Shown here piece by piece: positions 37,399 to 46,436 of a DNA stretch of 64,000 bases; within the stretch, counting starts at the first letter, position 1; every line of letters begins with the position of its first letter. The stretch is taken from positions 2,480,001 through 2,544,000 of the forward strand of contig OY970256.1 of NCBI GenBank assembly GCA_963715565.1. Reading direction: 5' to 3'. Origin of the DNA: JACVRN01 sp963715565 (GTDB lineage Bacteria; Acidobacteriota; Blastocatellia; Pyrinomonadales; Pyrinomonadaceae). The notes below the pieces were generated by a model that was not told the origin of the DNA, did no database searches, and saw only the letters and a program-made list of their open reading frames with translations. A program made the position numbers and the translations under genes.

Positions 37399-37488
37399 TT
37401 CATTGATTCATCGGTTCATTGATTCAATGAAGAAATAAAAAGTTCTTTCATTCGTACATTGAATCAATGAACCGATGAATCAATGAAT
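37398..37488. repeat. Word palindrome, gattcat/gaatcaat type
   Basis: Perfect 32-base arms 37398-37429 and 37457-37488, loop 27 bases with a ttctttc run. Words of 7-8 bases. It begins on the stop codon of one permease and ends eight bases before the next. Confidence 0.9.
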
Positions 37489-37496
37489 AAATTTTT

Positions 37497-38753
37497 ATGA
37501 AGCTTTTTCGCAGCGACATCTACGAGAACCTGAAAATGGCGCTTGATACTTTGCGCGCCAATAAGCTGCGTTCGCTTCTGACGGTGGTGGGCGTCGTGAT
37601 AGGCGTGTGGACGGTGATGGCGATTGCCTCGATTATCAGCGGCATTGACGAAACCGTGAAGAAGGAGATTGAGTCCTTCGGGACGCGCTCGATTTATATT
37701 ACGAAGTTTGATCCGGGCATTCATGTGGGACGCCGCTCGCGTGAAGAACGCTTGAGGAAAGAGCTGACCTACGATGACGCGATGGCTGTCTCGCGGCTGC
37801 CTTCGGTCGAGCTGGCCGTTCCCTTCCTCGACATCACCAATAATTTCTTCGGGCAGAAGCTGCTGGTTTCGCGCGAGGGCAAGACTTCCGCGTCGATTGC
37901 GCTGCAAGGGACGCTGCCGGAGTTTGAGCGCGCGGGCGTGCAGATTATCAACGAGGGCCGTTTCTTCTCGCAGTTCGAGAACGACACGAACGAGGAAGTC
38001 GCCGTCATCGGCTCGAAAATCGCGGACGATTTCTTTCAGTATAATTCGCCCATCGGGCAGACGATTGACGTCGGAGGCCGCGAGTTTCGCGTCATCGGCG
38101 TCCTGCAAAAGCGCGAGCAGTTTCTCACGGGCGGAGGCTCCGACGACCAGAACAACGTCATCTACGTGCCCTTTAATGTCGCGCGCAAGTTAAAGCCCAA
38201 CGCCGACGACATCTATATTCTCGCCGTGGGCCGTGCCGGTCAGATGGAGCAGGCGCAGGACGAAATCACGGACCTCCTGCGCGTGCGCCGCCAGGTTCCA
38301 TTTGGCAAGCCGAACAACTTTGGGATGGAGACCTCCGACTCGCTGATTAGCAATTTCAGAGCGATTACGGCGGGCGTCGCCATCGGGATGGTCGTGATTT
38401 CCAGCGTCGGCTTGATGGTCGGCGGCATAGGCGTGATGAATATCATGCTCGTCTCCGTCACCGAACGCACGCGAGAGATAGGCGTGCGCAAGGCCATCGG
38501 CGCGCGCCGAAAAGATATCATGACGCAGTTTCTGATTGAGGCTATGACCTTGACGGGCGTGGGCGGCCTGATAGGTCTTCTCATAGGCTGGTTGACCACG
38601 CTCCTGATACGGCTAGTGGTTCCTTCTTACGTTCCCCTGTGGGCTCCCATCGGCGGCTTTGTAGCCTCGGTCGGCATCGGCCTCATCTTCGGCCTCTGGC
38701 CCGCGTGGAAGGCCGCGCGCCTCGACCCCATAGAGGCGCTCCGCTACGAGTAA
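37497..38753 (+). CDS. ABC exporter permease, MacB type (4 of 4)
   Basis: 418 residues: helix 1 (NKLRSLLTVVGVVIGVWTVMAIASI), periplasmic domain (about 45-285), three helices with NIMLVSVTERTREIGVRKAIGARR and the ending WPAWKAARLDPIEALRYE. Last gene of the exporter locus. Its start lies just after a word palindrome and no strong ribosome-binding site is visible, as for other genes that follow such elements. Confidence 0.93.
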   Translation: MKLFRSDIYENLKMALDTLRANKLRSLLTVVGVVIGVWTVMAIASIISGIDETVKKEIESFGTRSIYITKFDPGIHVGRRSREERLRKELTYDDAMAVSRLPSVELAVPFLDITNNFFGQKLLVSREGKTSASIALQGTLPEFERAGVQIINEGRFFSQFENDTNEEVAVIGSKIADDFFQYNSPIGQTIDVGGREFRVIGVLQKREQFLTGGGSDDQNNVIYVPFNVARKLKPNADDIYILAVGRAGQMEQAQDEITDLLRVRRQVPFGKPNNFGMETSDSLISNFRAITAGVAIGMVVISSVGLMVGGIGVMNIMLVSVTERTREIGVRKAIGARRKDIMTQFLIEAMTLTGVGGLIGLLIGWLTTLLIRLVVPSYVPLWAPIGGFVASVGIGLIFGLWPAWKAARLDPIEALRYE

Positions 38754-38784
38754 CGTAAGCACAAGATAATATCCGCCATGTTTT

Positions 38785-38942
38785 TAGCTCCGTAGGAGCA
38801 GAATGTTTATAGCTTCATCGTTATAATTAAAAATCAAGCTCCGTAGGAGCGGCATGTTCTTCATCCATAACATGCCGCTCCTACGGAGCTTGATTTAGTT
38901 GTGTTACCTGTTAGCTATAAACATCCAGCTCCTACGGAGCTA
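38785..38942. repeat. Nested GCTCCTACGGAGC palindromes
   Basis: Outer arms 38785-38814 and 38913-38942 (30 bases, two mismatches) enclose inner arms 38831-38858 and 38869-38896 (28 bases, perfect). Each arm carries the short palindrome gctcc-tac/gta-ggagc. A copy of the right half lies at 31484, so the element brackets the permease block. Confidence 0.9.
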
Positions 38943-38993
38943 TCTTTGTCTTGCTCGCTCTCACGTTGCGGATTTTATTCCGCCCCATCTTCT

Positions 38994-39800
38994 TTATCCG
39001 ATGACTCTGCCCGTCGCGAGCGCAATCGCGATGCGCAGGACGACGCCGACGAGGTAGAGCGTGATGGCAATCGCCCACGCCGCGCCGGATGAAAGTTTCG
39101 CTACCTTCTGTAGTCCAAGCGCCGCCAGGAACAGCCCGTAGACGGCAATGATGTCGAAGGCCGTGAGCGCCGTCGCGAGGACGGGGTGCGCCACGGGGTC
39201 TACGAGGATGCTGAGATTGGCGTGTACCAATCCGGTCTGCCCGCGCACAATCGCAGCATCTTCGGTCGGCGGATTAATAAACAGCAGGATGATGTTCAGG
39301 AGCATCATCAGCACGAGCGGCGGAAAGGTCGAGTAAGTCCAGACGGCCAGCGCCTGCGCGTAGGTCATGGAGCGCCCCATCAGCGTTGCGCCCAGCAGGT
39401 AAAGAGCCGCGCCTGCGGCAAAGGCAAAGACGATGTTGATGGGCGCGGCGCCATAACGAATCAGCTTCACAATCCAGTGCTGTTGAATCTCTATGGCACG
39501 CTGTGTTTGTTCGGGGTTGGCGTCCGGCCCCTGCGACATCTCGGCTTCGGCCCTCACCAGATTCTCGTAGCCGACGCGTTGCAGGTAGATGACGTTGAAG
39601 GCTAGAAACGCGACCACACAGATGAGCCCCGCGACCAGAAAGCGTGGTTTGACACGGAAAGACTCGAACACGCGCCCCGGCTCAAAGAAGATGCCTGTGA
39701 GCGTCTCCGTCAGTGTGAGCGTCGGGCCGGTTGGTTGTTCGGGTCGCGGGAAGGGCGGCGGTGGCGGCGGCTGAAAATCCGGGACATTCGATTCGCTCAT
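38994..39800 (-). CDS. Yip1-domain membrane protein
   Basis: 268 residues from the ATG at 39800 (GGGGAAGAG upstream; an in-frame TTG lies five codons earlier). A Pro-rich cytoplasmic start (QPPPPPPFPRPEQ) is followed by FFEPGRVFESFRVKPRF, the entry motif of Yip1-like proteins, and five hydrophobic segments. Bacterial Yip1 proteins have no established role. Convergent with the exporter locus across the nested palindrome. Confidence 0.88.
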   Translation of the reverse strand: MSESNVPDFQPPPPPPFPRPEQPTGPTLTLTETLTGIFFEPGRVFESFRVKPRFLVAGLICVVAFLAFNVIYLQRVGYENLVRAEAEMSQGPDANPEQTQRAIEIQQHWIVKLIRYGAAPINIVFAFAAGAALYLLGATLMGRSMTYAQALAVWTYSTFPPLVLMMLLNIILLFINPPTEDAAIVRGQTGLVHANLSILVDPVAHPVLATALTAFDIIAVYGLFLAALGLQKVAKLSSGAAWAIAITLYLVGVVLRIAIALATGRVIG

Positions 39801-39974
39801 GATTCTCTTCCCCAAGATTTAATGTTAGAACGCGTCAGAGGTTGGGTCTACGATTTGTGAACGGCACGTACCCCTTTGCATCTCGCGCACAACCTGATAC
39901 GCAGAGCAGGCATAGAAAGTTTAACTTCGACAGGCAATGAACACGAACAACAATTCTCTATAGCCGCTTTGTCA

Positions 39975-41048
39975 TCATGCTGCGGTCGGAGCTTCGGCCC
40001 AACCCTCTACGCGTATGCAGGCCACTGTGTGGCCGGGCGCGACTTCGCGCAGGTCCGGGTCAATCTGCGCGCATTCCGGAATCGCTATCGGGCAGCGCGT
40101 GCGGAAGCGGCAGCCCGAGGGCGGATTAATCGGAGTCGGGACGTCGCCTTCGAGTACTATGCGCTCGCGCCTGCGCTTCGGGTCTGGCACGGGGATGGCC
40201 GACAGTAGAGCTTTCGTGTAAGGATGAAGGGGGTTAGCGTAAAGCTCCGCCGCGTCGGCCACTTCGACAATGCGCCCGAGGTACATGACGGCGACGCGCG
40301 TGGAGATGTGCTCGACCACGGCCAGCCCGTGCGAGATGAACAGATAGGTGAGCCCGAATTCATTCTGTAAATCCTGCAAGAGATTGACGACCTGCGCCTG
40401 CACGGAAACATCCAGGGCCGAGACGGGCTCATCCGCTACAATCAGCTTCGGATTGAGCGCCAGCGCACGCGCAATGCCTAGACGTTGACGCTGGCCTCCG
40501 GAAAACTCGTGCGGGTAACGGTTCATGTAATCGGGGTCCAGACCGACGCGTCTCAAAAGCTCGGCCACGCGCTCGCGCCGTTCCTCGCGGCTTCCTATAC
40601 CGTGAATCAGCAAAGGCTCGGAGACAATATCGCGCACGCGAAGGCGCGGGTTCAGACTTGCATACGGGTCCTGAAAAATAATCTGCATCTCGCGGCGCAA
40701 AGCCCGCAAATCGCGCTTGCCCGTTCGCAGGACATCGCGCCCTTGAAACTCCACCTGCCCCGAGGTCGGCTCAATCAATCGCAGTAGACAGCGCCCCACG
40801 GTTGATTTCCCGCAGCCGGATTCTCCTACGAGCCCCAAAGTTTCGCCGCGCAGGATTTCAAAGGTCACACCGTCCACGGCGCGTACTACGTCATCGCTCC
40901 CCTCTACGGGAAAATGTTTGACGAGCGCACGCACGCGCACCAGCTCGTCCGCGTTCTCTTGCGCATCCAGCGTGCGCGAGGCCGCAGCTTCACGTTCGGG
41001 CACGCTCAGGCCGTCACGCCTTTGCTCGAAATTCAATCCTTCGCTCAC
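39975..41048 (-). CDS. Oligo/dipeptide ABC transporter ATPase (DppF/OppF type)
   Basis: 357 residues. Walker A GESGCGKST, Q-loop IFQDPYASLNP, signature FSGGQRQRLGIARAL, Walker B LIVADEPVSALD, H-loop ISHGLAVV, and the C-terminal oligopeptide-transporter extension with PTPINPPSGCRFRTRCP and its Cys residues. Pairs with the DppD-type ATPase encoded just upstream; start and stop overlap by four bases, implying coupling. Permease and binding-protein genes are not in the window. The first 30 residues are an extra polar leader. Confidence 0.94.
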   Translation of the reverse strand: MSEGLNFEQRRDGLSVPEREAAASRTLDAQENADELVRVRALVKHFPVEGSDDVVRAVDGVTFEILRGETLGLVGESGCGKSTVGRCLLRLIEPTSGQVEFQGRDVLRTGKRDLRALRREMQIIFQDPYASLNPRLRVRDIVSEPLLIHGIGSREERRERVAELLRRVGLDPDYMNRYPHEFSGGQRQRLGIARALALNPKLIVADEPVSALDVSVQAQVVNLLQDLQNEFGLTYLFISHGLAVVEHISTRVAVMYLGRIVEVADAAELYANPLHPYTKALLSAIPVPDPKRRRERIVLEGDVPTPINPPSGCRFRTRCPIAIPECAQIDPDLREVAPGHTVACIRVEGWAEAPTAA

Positions 41049-42067
41049 TCTACGGCGCGCTCCTCTCTATGGTCTGCTTCGACGGCTGCGGCCAGATCGT
41101 AAAGGACGCAGCGCACGGAAACATCTCCTTCCAATTCATAAAGCGGAATCTCGCCCACGGTGCAGCGCGGCATGCGATGCGGGCAGCGCGGCGCGAAATG
41201 ACAACCCGGCGGCAACGCCGTAGGGCTCGGCACGGTTCCTTCTATGGTCTCAAGACGCTTCTGCTTCTTAGCCTCTTCAATCGTCAGCTTCGGCACGGAA
41301 CGCAGCAAGCCTTCCGTGTAAGGGTGCTTCGGGCGTGCGAACAATTCATCGACCGGAGATTCTTCGACGATTCTTCCGGTGTACATCACGGCCACGCGGT
41401 CTGCGGTCTCCGCAACTACACCCAGGTCGTGCGTGATTAAGAGCACGGCCAGCTCCCTTGTGCGGCGCAGCTCATTTAACAATTCGAGAATCTGTGCCTG
41501 TATAGTCACGTCGAGCGCCGTGGTCGGCTCGTCCGCGATTAAAAGCTTGGGGTCGCAGGCCAGCGCCATCGCAATCATCACGCGCTGGCGCATCCCGCCC
41601 GACAGTTGATGCGGGTAATCGTCCACGCGGCGCGCGGGGTCCGGGATAGCGACCTCGCGCATGGCATCAACGGTCGCGCGGCGCGCTTCTTCACGCGACA
41701 ACTTGCGATGAAGACGCACGGCCTCCGCGATTTGCTCGCCCACCGTGTAGACCGGATTGAGCGAGGTCATGGGGTCTTGAAAAATCATCGCGATATCGTC
41801 GCCGCGAATCTCGCGCATACGTTCTTCCGAAGCCTTCAACAACTCTTCGCCCGCGAAGTCAATCTCGCCCCCGACAATTTTTCCCGGCGGCGCAATCAGG
41901 CGCATGATGGACAGAGCCGTGATGGATTTCCCGCAACCGGATTCGCCGACCAACCCCAGCAGCTCGCCCCTGTCAACATAAAAGCTCACGCCGTCCACGG
42001 CGCGCACCAATCCGGCGCGCGTAGGAAAATGCGTCTGCAAGTTTCTGACTTCGAGTAGATGAGACAT
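41045..42067 (-). CDS. Oligo/dipeptide ABC transporter ATPase (DppD/OppD type)
   Basis: 340 residues. Walker A GESGCGKS, IFQDPMTSLNPV, LSGGMRQRVMIAMAL, LLIADEPTTALD, ITHDLGVVAE, then the C-terminal PTALPPGCHFAPRCPHRMPRC block of the Opp/Dpp family. First ATPase of the two-gene unit. Substrate likely peptides, but nickel and other uptake systems share this architecture. A word palindrome separates it from the VanZ-like gene upstream. Confidence 0.94.
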   Translation of the reverse strand: MSHLLEVRNLQTHFPTRAGLVRAVDGVSFYVDRGELLGLVGESGCGKSITALSIMRLIAPPGKIVGGEIDFAGEELLKASEERMREIRGDDIAMIFQDPMTSLNPVYTVGEQIAEAVRLHRKLSREEARRATVDAMREVAIPDPARRVDDYPHQLSGGMRQRVMIAMALACDPKLLIADEPTTALDVTIQAQILELLNELRRTRELAVLLITHDLGVVAETADRVAVMYTGRIVEESPVDELFARPKHPYTEGLLRSVPKLTIEEAKKQKRLETIEGTVPSPTALPPGCHFAPRCPHRMPRCTVGEIPLYELEGDVSVRCVLYDLAAAVEADHREERAVE

Positions 42068-42121
42068 AAGCTTTTGGATGAAACGTCAAAAGGATTGTAA
42101 ACGGGAACAAGGCAAAAGGTA

Positions 42122-42220
42122 AAAGGCAGAAGGTAAAAGTATGGACAAAGCCTGACGGCTTTGATTTATAAATATTTGAATCACGCTGAAAGCGTGTCCA
42201 CACTTTTACCTTCTGCCTTT
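42122..42220. repeat. Word palindrome, aaggtaa type
   Basis: Arms 42122-42146 and 42196-42220 (25 bases, one mismatch). The right side has an extra 7-base word. The loop holds a small aaagcc/ggcttt hairpin. The right arm is the coding end of the VanZ-like gene. Confidence 0.85.
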
Positions 42221-42597
42221 TTACTTTTACCTTTCTTGACGATGAGATGTGCGAGCTGCCCGAAGCAGAAGATGCCCAGGTAGTCGAACACGAGGTCAAC
42301 CGGGTCGAAGGTTCTGTAGCGGACGTAAAGCTGGGAAAATTCTTCGAGCGTGACGACGAGCATCACGACGAGGCTGCCCACGAGCAGTTTCCATCTTCCG
42401 AGCCTGACCTGTCGGCACGAGAGCGCCAGATTCAGCAGGAAGGAGAAGAAGCCCATCAAGACTAGATGGCCGATTTTGTCGCCGTAGGCCGTGCGCCTGA
42501 CAAAGCGGAAGAGGAATTGATACTGTCTTTGGTCAACCAGAAAGACGAGCAACACCAGAAAGAGAACATAGAGACCTGTGAGCCATTTCATCTTCAT
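42181..42597 (-). CDS. VanZ-like membrane protein
   Basis: 138 residues from the ATG at 42597; an in-frame GTG at 42612 is possible. Four hydrophobic segments and VanZ-type motifs: DKIGHLVLMGFFSFLLN and EEFSQLYVRYRTFDPVDLVFDYLG, where the EFxQ and DxxD residues are conserved. VanZ confers low-level teicoplanin resistance in enterococci; most relatives have unknown function. The last 18 residues (KKGKSKKAEGKSVDTLSA) are encoded by the arm of the palindrome and are therefore a recent addition. Confidence 0.88.
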   Translation of the reverse strand: MKMKWLTGLYVLFLVLLVFLVDQRQYQFLFRFVRRTAYGDKIGHLVLMGFFSFLLNLALSCRQVRLGRWKLLVGSLVVMLVVTLEEFSQLYVRYRTFDPVDLVFDYLGIFCFGQLAHLIVKKGKSKKAEGKSVDTLSA

Positions 42598-42638
42598 GCT
42601 GCCTTGACGCACCCGCCAGCTTTTTTGCCGTCCAACTT

Positions 42639-42732
42639 AAGAAGTCCCAAATCCCAAGTCCCAAGTCCCAAGTCAATTTCGCGACGCCCTGTTTTTGACT
42701 TGGGACTTTGGACCTGGGATTTGGGACTTCTT
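42639..42732. repeat. Word palindrome, aagtccc type
   Basis: Arms 42639-42674 and 42697-42732 (36 bases, two mismatches) with a 22-base loop. Each arm is five copies of aagtccc or aaatccc. It fills the space between the DinB-like and VanZ-like genes and overlaps the stop codon of the former. Confidence 0.9.
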
Positions 42733-43303
42733 ATTCTTTCGGAAATCCTTCCGCCTCCATGACTCTCTTCGCCTGCATGAAGTGGCGTCTTTCGTGTGTG
42801 ACGATGATGGTGTAGGCGTCGAGCAGGTTGTAGATGACGAGCTTTGAGACCGGAGAGGTGACGACGATTGATTGGAGGTCGAGCCCTTCGGTCGCGCGCA
42901 TGTACTTGACGACACGCTTCTGCTGGTTGACGAAATCCTCTACGACCGTCGAGCTAATCTGGCTGCTCGACGGTTTGAAAATTTTAGGGGCTTTGAACCT
43001 GCGTGTGGATTCCGGTTGGACCGCTTTGATAAAGAGCCTGCCGAAAAGCGAAGGCAGAAGCGGCATCCTCTCGTAGAGCCTCTTTTTCTTCTCGCCTTTG
43101 ATGATTTTCTTTAGCGTGGGAAAGATCATCCTGTTGGTGACAATTAAGTGGTCGAAGCACTGGCCTACGCTCCATTGTTTGTCGCTCGGCTTCCAGTTAA
43201 TCTGCTCGGGCGTCAACTGGCCGAACGTCGCGCGGGTGTCGGAAGCGACCTGTTCGACATCAACTACTAAACGGGCGAGGTTGCCTGCGTTATCGCTCTT
43301 CAT
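42731..43303 (-). CDS. DinB-like four-helix protein
   Basis: 190 residues from the ATG at 43303 with GGGAGG eight bases upstream. Helical protein with the DinB/YfiT pattern: KQWSVGQCFDHLIVTNRMIF contains the first metal His, and THERRHFMQAKRVM near the end supplies the other two. The fold binds a divalent metal and in some members transfers thiols such as bacillithiol or mycothiol; the actual reaction is not predictable. Same direction as the VanZ-like gene. Confidence 0.87.
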   Translation of the reverse strand: MKSDNAGNLARLVVDVEQVASDTRATFGQLTPEQINWKPSDKQWSVGQCFDHLIVTNRMIFPTLKKIIKGEKKKRLYERMPLLPSLFGRLFIKAVQPESTRRFKAPKIFKPSSSQISSTVVEDFVNQQKRVVKYMRATEGLDLQSIVVTSPVSKLVIYNLLDAYTIIVTHERRHFMQAKRVMEAEGFPKE

Positions 43304-43394
43304 CCTCAAGACCTCCCTTCACAAAAGCTCAAGCGGCGCGGGCGCGATGCTCACCTGAAGTATCAGGTATTCGAGATTGAAGGAGTCAGCAAGC

Positions 43395-45005
43395 TTACAA
43401 CGTGACGGCCTCGCGGTATTCGCCCCAGACGCGGCGCAGGCGATGGCTGATTTCGCCGACCGTGACGTAAGACTCCACGCATTCCAGTATGCGCGGCAGC
43501 AGGTTTTCCGTCTCGCGTGCGGCCTCTTCAAGGCGCACGAGCGCGGTCTCGGCCCGCTCCGCATCGCGGCGCTCGCGCACGGCGCGCACGCGCTCTACCT
43601 GTGCCTGCTCTATCGCCGGGTCAACACGCAGCGTCTCGACGCTCGCTTCATCTTTTATCTGGAAGCGATTGACGCCGACCACCACCGCGTCAACCGCCTC
43701 GACAGCCTTTTGATAATTGTACGCGGCCTCCTGAATCTCGCGCTGCACGTAGCCGTTCTCTATCGCGCGCAGCATCCCGCCCATCGCGTCTATCTTTTCA
43801 AGATAATGCAGGACGCGCCGCTCTATCTTGCCCGTCAATTCCTCTATGGCGTAGGAGCCAGCGAGCGGGTCAACCGTGTCGGCCACGCCCGATTCGTGCG
43901 CGATGACCTGTTGTGTGCGAAGCGCCAGACGCGCGGCCTCTTCCGTCGGAAGCGAGAGAGCTTCGTCCATAGCGTTGGTGTGCAGCGATTGCGTGCCGCC
44001 GAGCACGGCTGCGAGCGCCTGAATTGTTGTCCGCACGATGTTCACGTCCGCCTGCTGCGCCTGAAGCGTAGAGCCCGCCGTCTGCGTGTGAAAGCGCAGC
44101 ATAAGGGAACGCGGGTCGCGCGCGTGGAAACGCTCGCGCATCAATCGCGCCCACAGGCGGCGCGCCGCGCGAAACTTCGCTATCTCTTCCAGTAGATTGT
44201 TGTGCGCGTTAAAGAAGAAGGAAATGCGCGGCGCGAAATCGTCTATCTTGAGCCCGGCTTCGAGAGCCGCTTCGACATAGGCGATGGCGTCGGCGATGGT
44301 AAAGGCCACTTCCTGCACGGCGGTCGAACCGGCTTCGCGTATGTGATAGCCGCTGATGGAAATCGTGTTCCAGTTCGGGACTTCGCGCGCACAGAAAGCG
44401 AAGGTGTCTGTCACGAGTCGCAAGCTGGGAGCGGGCGGATAGATGTATGTGCCGCGCGCTATGTACTCCTTGAGGATGTCGTTCTGGATTGTGCCGTTGA
44501 CTTTATCGAACGAGACGTTCTGCTTGCGCGCGACGGCCAGGTAAAGACAGAGCAGGGTCGATGCGGTCGCGTTAATCGTCATCGAGGTCGAGACCGAATC
44601 CAGAGGGATGCCGTCAAAGAGACGCAGCATGTCTTCCAGAGAATCAATCGCGACGCCGACCTTGCCCACCTCGCCCGCAGACAACGGATCATCCGAATCG
44701 AGCCCGATCTGCGTCGGTAAGTCGAAAGCGACTGACAACCCCGTCGTTCCGTGCGCCAGTAAATATTTATAGCGCGCGTTTGATTCTTCGGCAGTAGCGT
44801 AGCCCGCGTACTGTCGCATAGTCCACAAACGCCCTCGATACATGTTGGGGCGAATGCCGCGCGTGTAAGGATATTCGCCGGGCGCGCCCAGATCGCGCTC
44901 GTAATCCATCTCGCTCGTGTTCGAGGGATTAAAATCCGTGGGCAATTCTATGCCGGAGGAGGTCTCGAAATGCTCGCGCCGCTCGGCGCTCTGTTTGGTT
45001 GCCAT
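43395..45005 (-). CDS. mutA: Methylmalonyl-CoA mutase, large (catalytic) subunit
   Basis: 536 residues, the length of catalytic subunits that lack the C-terminal B12-binding domain. TIM-barrel signatures: RGIRPNMYRGRLWTMRQYAGYATAEESN with the substrate Tyr, LSVAFDLPTQIGLDSD, SISGYHIREAG and the conserved LRFHTQTAGSTLQAQQADVNIVRTT. The cobalamin-binding small subunit must be encoded elsewhere. The enzyme interconverts succinyl-CoA and (R)-methylmalonyl-CoA, or acts on isobutyryl-CoA-like substrates; sequence alone does not separate these with certainty. The gene is alone here, 207 bases from a divergent neighbour. Confidence 0.92.
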   Translation of the reverse strand: MATKQSAERREHFETSSGIELPTDFNPSNTSEMDYERDLGAPGEYPYTRGIRPNMYRGRLWTMRQYAGYATAEESNARYKYLLAHGTTGLSVAFDLPTQIGLDSDDPLSAGEVGKVGVAIDSLEDMLRLFDGIPLDSVSTSMTINATASTLLCLYLAVARKQNVSFDKVNGTIQNDILKEYIARGTYIYPPAPSLRLVTDTFAFCAREVPNWNTISISGYHIREAGSTAVQEVAFTIADAIAYVEAALEAGLKIDDFAPRISFFFNAHNNLLEEIAKFRAARRLWARLMRERFHARDPRSLMLRFHTQTAGSTLQAQQADVNIVRTTIQALAAVLGGTQSLHTNAMDEALSLPTEEAARLALRTQQVIAHESGVADTVDPLAGSYAIEELTGKIERRVLHYLEKIDAMGGMLRAIENGYVQREIQEAAYNYQKAVEAVDAVVVGVNRFQIKDEASVETLRVDPAIEQAQVERVRAVRERRDAERAETALVRLEEAARETENLLPRILECVESYVTVGEISHRLRRVWGEYREAVTL

Positions 45006-45218
45006 AATGTAAGCGCACCGTTTCCGTCTGCGTGGAAAGAAGTTATTCGAGGCGAATTAAATGAAAGCGTAGCACAGTGATTTACGCGTCGCAACGAAGC
45101 CGCTGCTCGCAGGCGCGAGCATCTGTGGTTGACCTCGAATCCTCTGGTCGCTTAGCATCAATCATATTCGACAGGCACGAGCTTTGTTCCTCGTGTCAAC
45201 ACGCAAAGGGGCGATAGG

Positions 45219-45491
45219 GTGGAGATTAACGACGAAGCCAGAGAGATCGTCAAAGAATTAGGCGCGGCCATCAACTCGGCGGTCGAGCGCAGCCCGGAAG
45301 TCGCGCAATCAATCGCGCGCCTGCGCGAGGCAGGGTATGAGCTGGAGCTGACCCTGCGCCTGGAAATAGGCTTGCGCCCGTACGACGAGGAAGCACAGGG
45401 CGAGGACGGAGAAGTGGCGCTCGACCTCACGGACGAAGACATGCGTACCCTGCGCCGCATGAAGATTCGGATTGACGAGACCGATTTATAA
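45219..45491 (+). CDS. Small acidic hypothetical protein
   Basis: 90 residues starting with GTG at 45219, preceded by AAAGGGG. Helical N-terminal half (DEAREIVKELGAAINSAVERSPEVAQSIARL) and an acidic strand-helix C-terminal half. No signal peptide or membrane segment, no recognised family. Its end overlaps the convergent HD-GYP gene by six bases. Confidence 0.7.
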   Translation: MEINDEAREIVKELGAAINSAVERSPEVAQSIARLREAGYELELTLRLEIGLRPYDEEAQGEDGEVALDLTDEDMRTLRRMKIRIDETDL

Positions 45492-46133
45492 TCGTGAGAC
45501 CGGCGTCCGACCTGCGCTTAATCTGAGGAAATCTTCGACGAGATTCGCGTCCAACTCCCGTCCGGCCATTTCTGTGAGCCCGTGCAGGGCTGCTTCCTTT
45601 GTCAATGTAGGCTTGTAAGAGCGCCTCGCACGCAGGGAGATGTAAACGTCTGCGACCGAGACCATGCGGGCTTCAAGCGGGATGGCATCTCCGCCTAAAC
45701 CTTCCGGATAACCCGACCCGTCCCAGTGCTCATGATGATAAAGCACTATGCGATGAATAATGTCTGTGACGGCGGGGAGCTTGGAAATGGCGACCGCTCC
45801 ATAAACAGAGTGGAGCGAGACAATCTTTCGTTCTTCATCATCGAGCAAGCCCGGCTTTAAGAGAATTTCCGGCGCGATGAAATACTTGCCGATGTCATGC
45901 ATGTACGCGCCGAACGATAACTCATCAAGGCGATGTGGGTAGCTATTAGCCTTCATCACGTAGGAGGCAAAGCGCCTCACCAGTCTCGCAGTGGCGTGTG
46001 CATGGGGCTGAAAGTGAGCAAAAATTGCTGGTTCAGTCTGACGACCAATCGTCGTTACCGATTGCAGAATGGCCGACCAGGTCTGGTGGAAACTGCTTTT
46101 GGAGAGAGGACTACAAGGCAAGGAGTACATCAT
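45486..46133 (-). CDS. HD-GYP-domain protein, putative c-di-GMP phosphodiesterase
   Basis: 215 residues. AYMHDIGKYFIAPEIL supplies the HD pair, HHEHWDGSGYPEGLGGDAIPLEARMVSVADVY the second metal ligands and the GYP motif. There is no N-terminal receiver or sensor domain, only about 35 residues before the domain. HD-GYP proteins hydrolyse c-di-GMP to pGpG or GMP; some are inactive regulators. It fits with the riboswitch candidate at 16096. The 303-bp spacer upstream to atpD shows no gene and no promoter that I would call. Confidence 0.9.
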   Translation of the reverse strand: MMYSLPCSPLSKSSFHQTWSAILQSVTTIGRQTEPAIFAHFQPHAHATARLVRRFASYVMKANSYPHRLDELSFGAYMHDIGKYFIAPEILLKPGLLDDEERKIVSLHSVYGAVAISKLPAVTDIIHRIVLYHHEHWDGSGYPEGLGGDAIPLEARMVSVADVYISLRARRSYKPTLTKEAALHGLTEMAGRELDANLVEDFLRLSAGRTPVSRL

Positions 46134-46436
46134 AGCGACATCTCCTTCTCACAAATTCAACAACTGAACTCGGAGACGCCTGTGTGCTACTCCTCTACCG
46201 CACTCAGGGGGGTGGCGGCACAAGCATGTTTACTGGTACGTGGCACATAATAGATTCTCCACACAAAAATAAGGCAGCAGTTTGATGGCTATTAGATTGC
46301 ATTTCGATTGCGGAGCACATTCTTATCCACGCTTTGCCTCGCGCACGATGGATGTGTTATTTTGTTTGGCTTTAGTTTCCTTCAATTTTTTCACTTTATT
46401 GGATGCTTCCGAAAAGAGGAGTTGAGCTAGAAGAGT

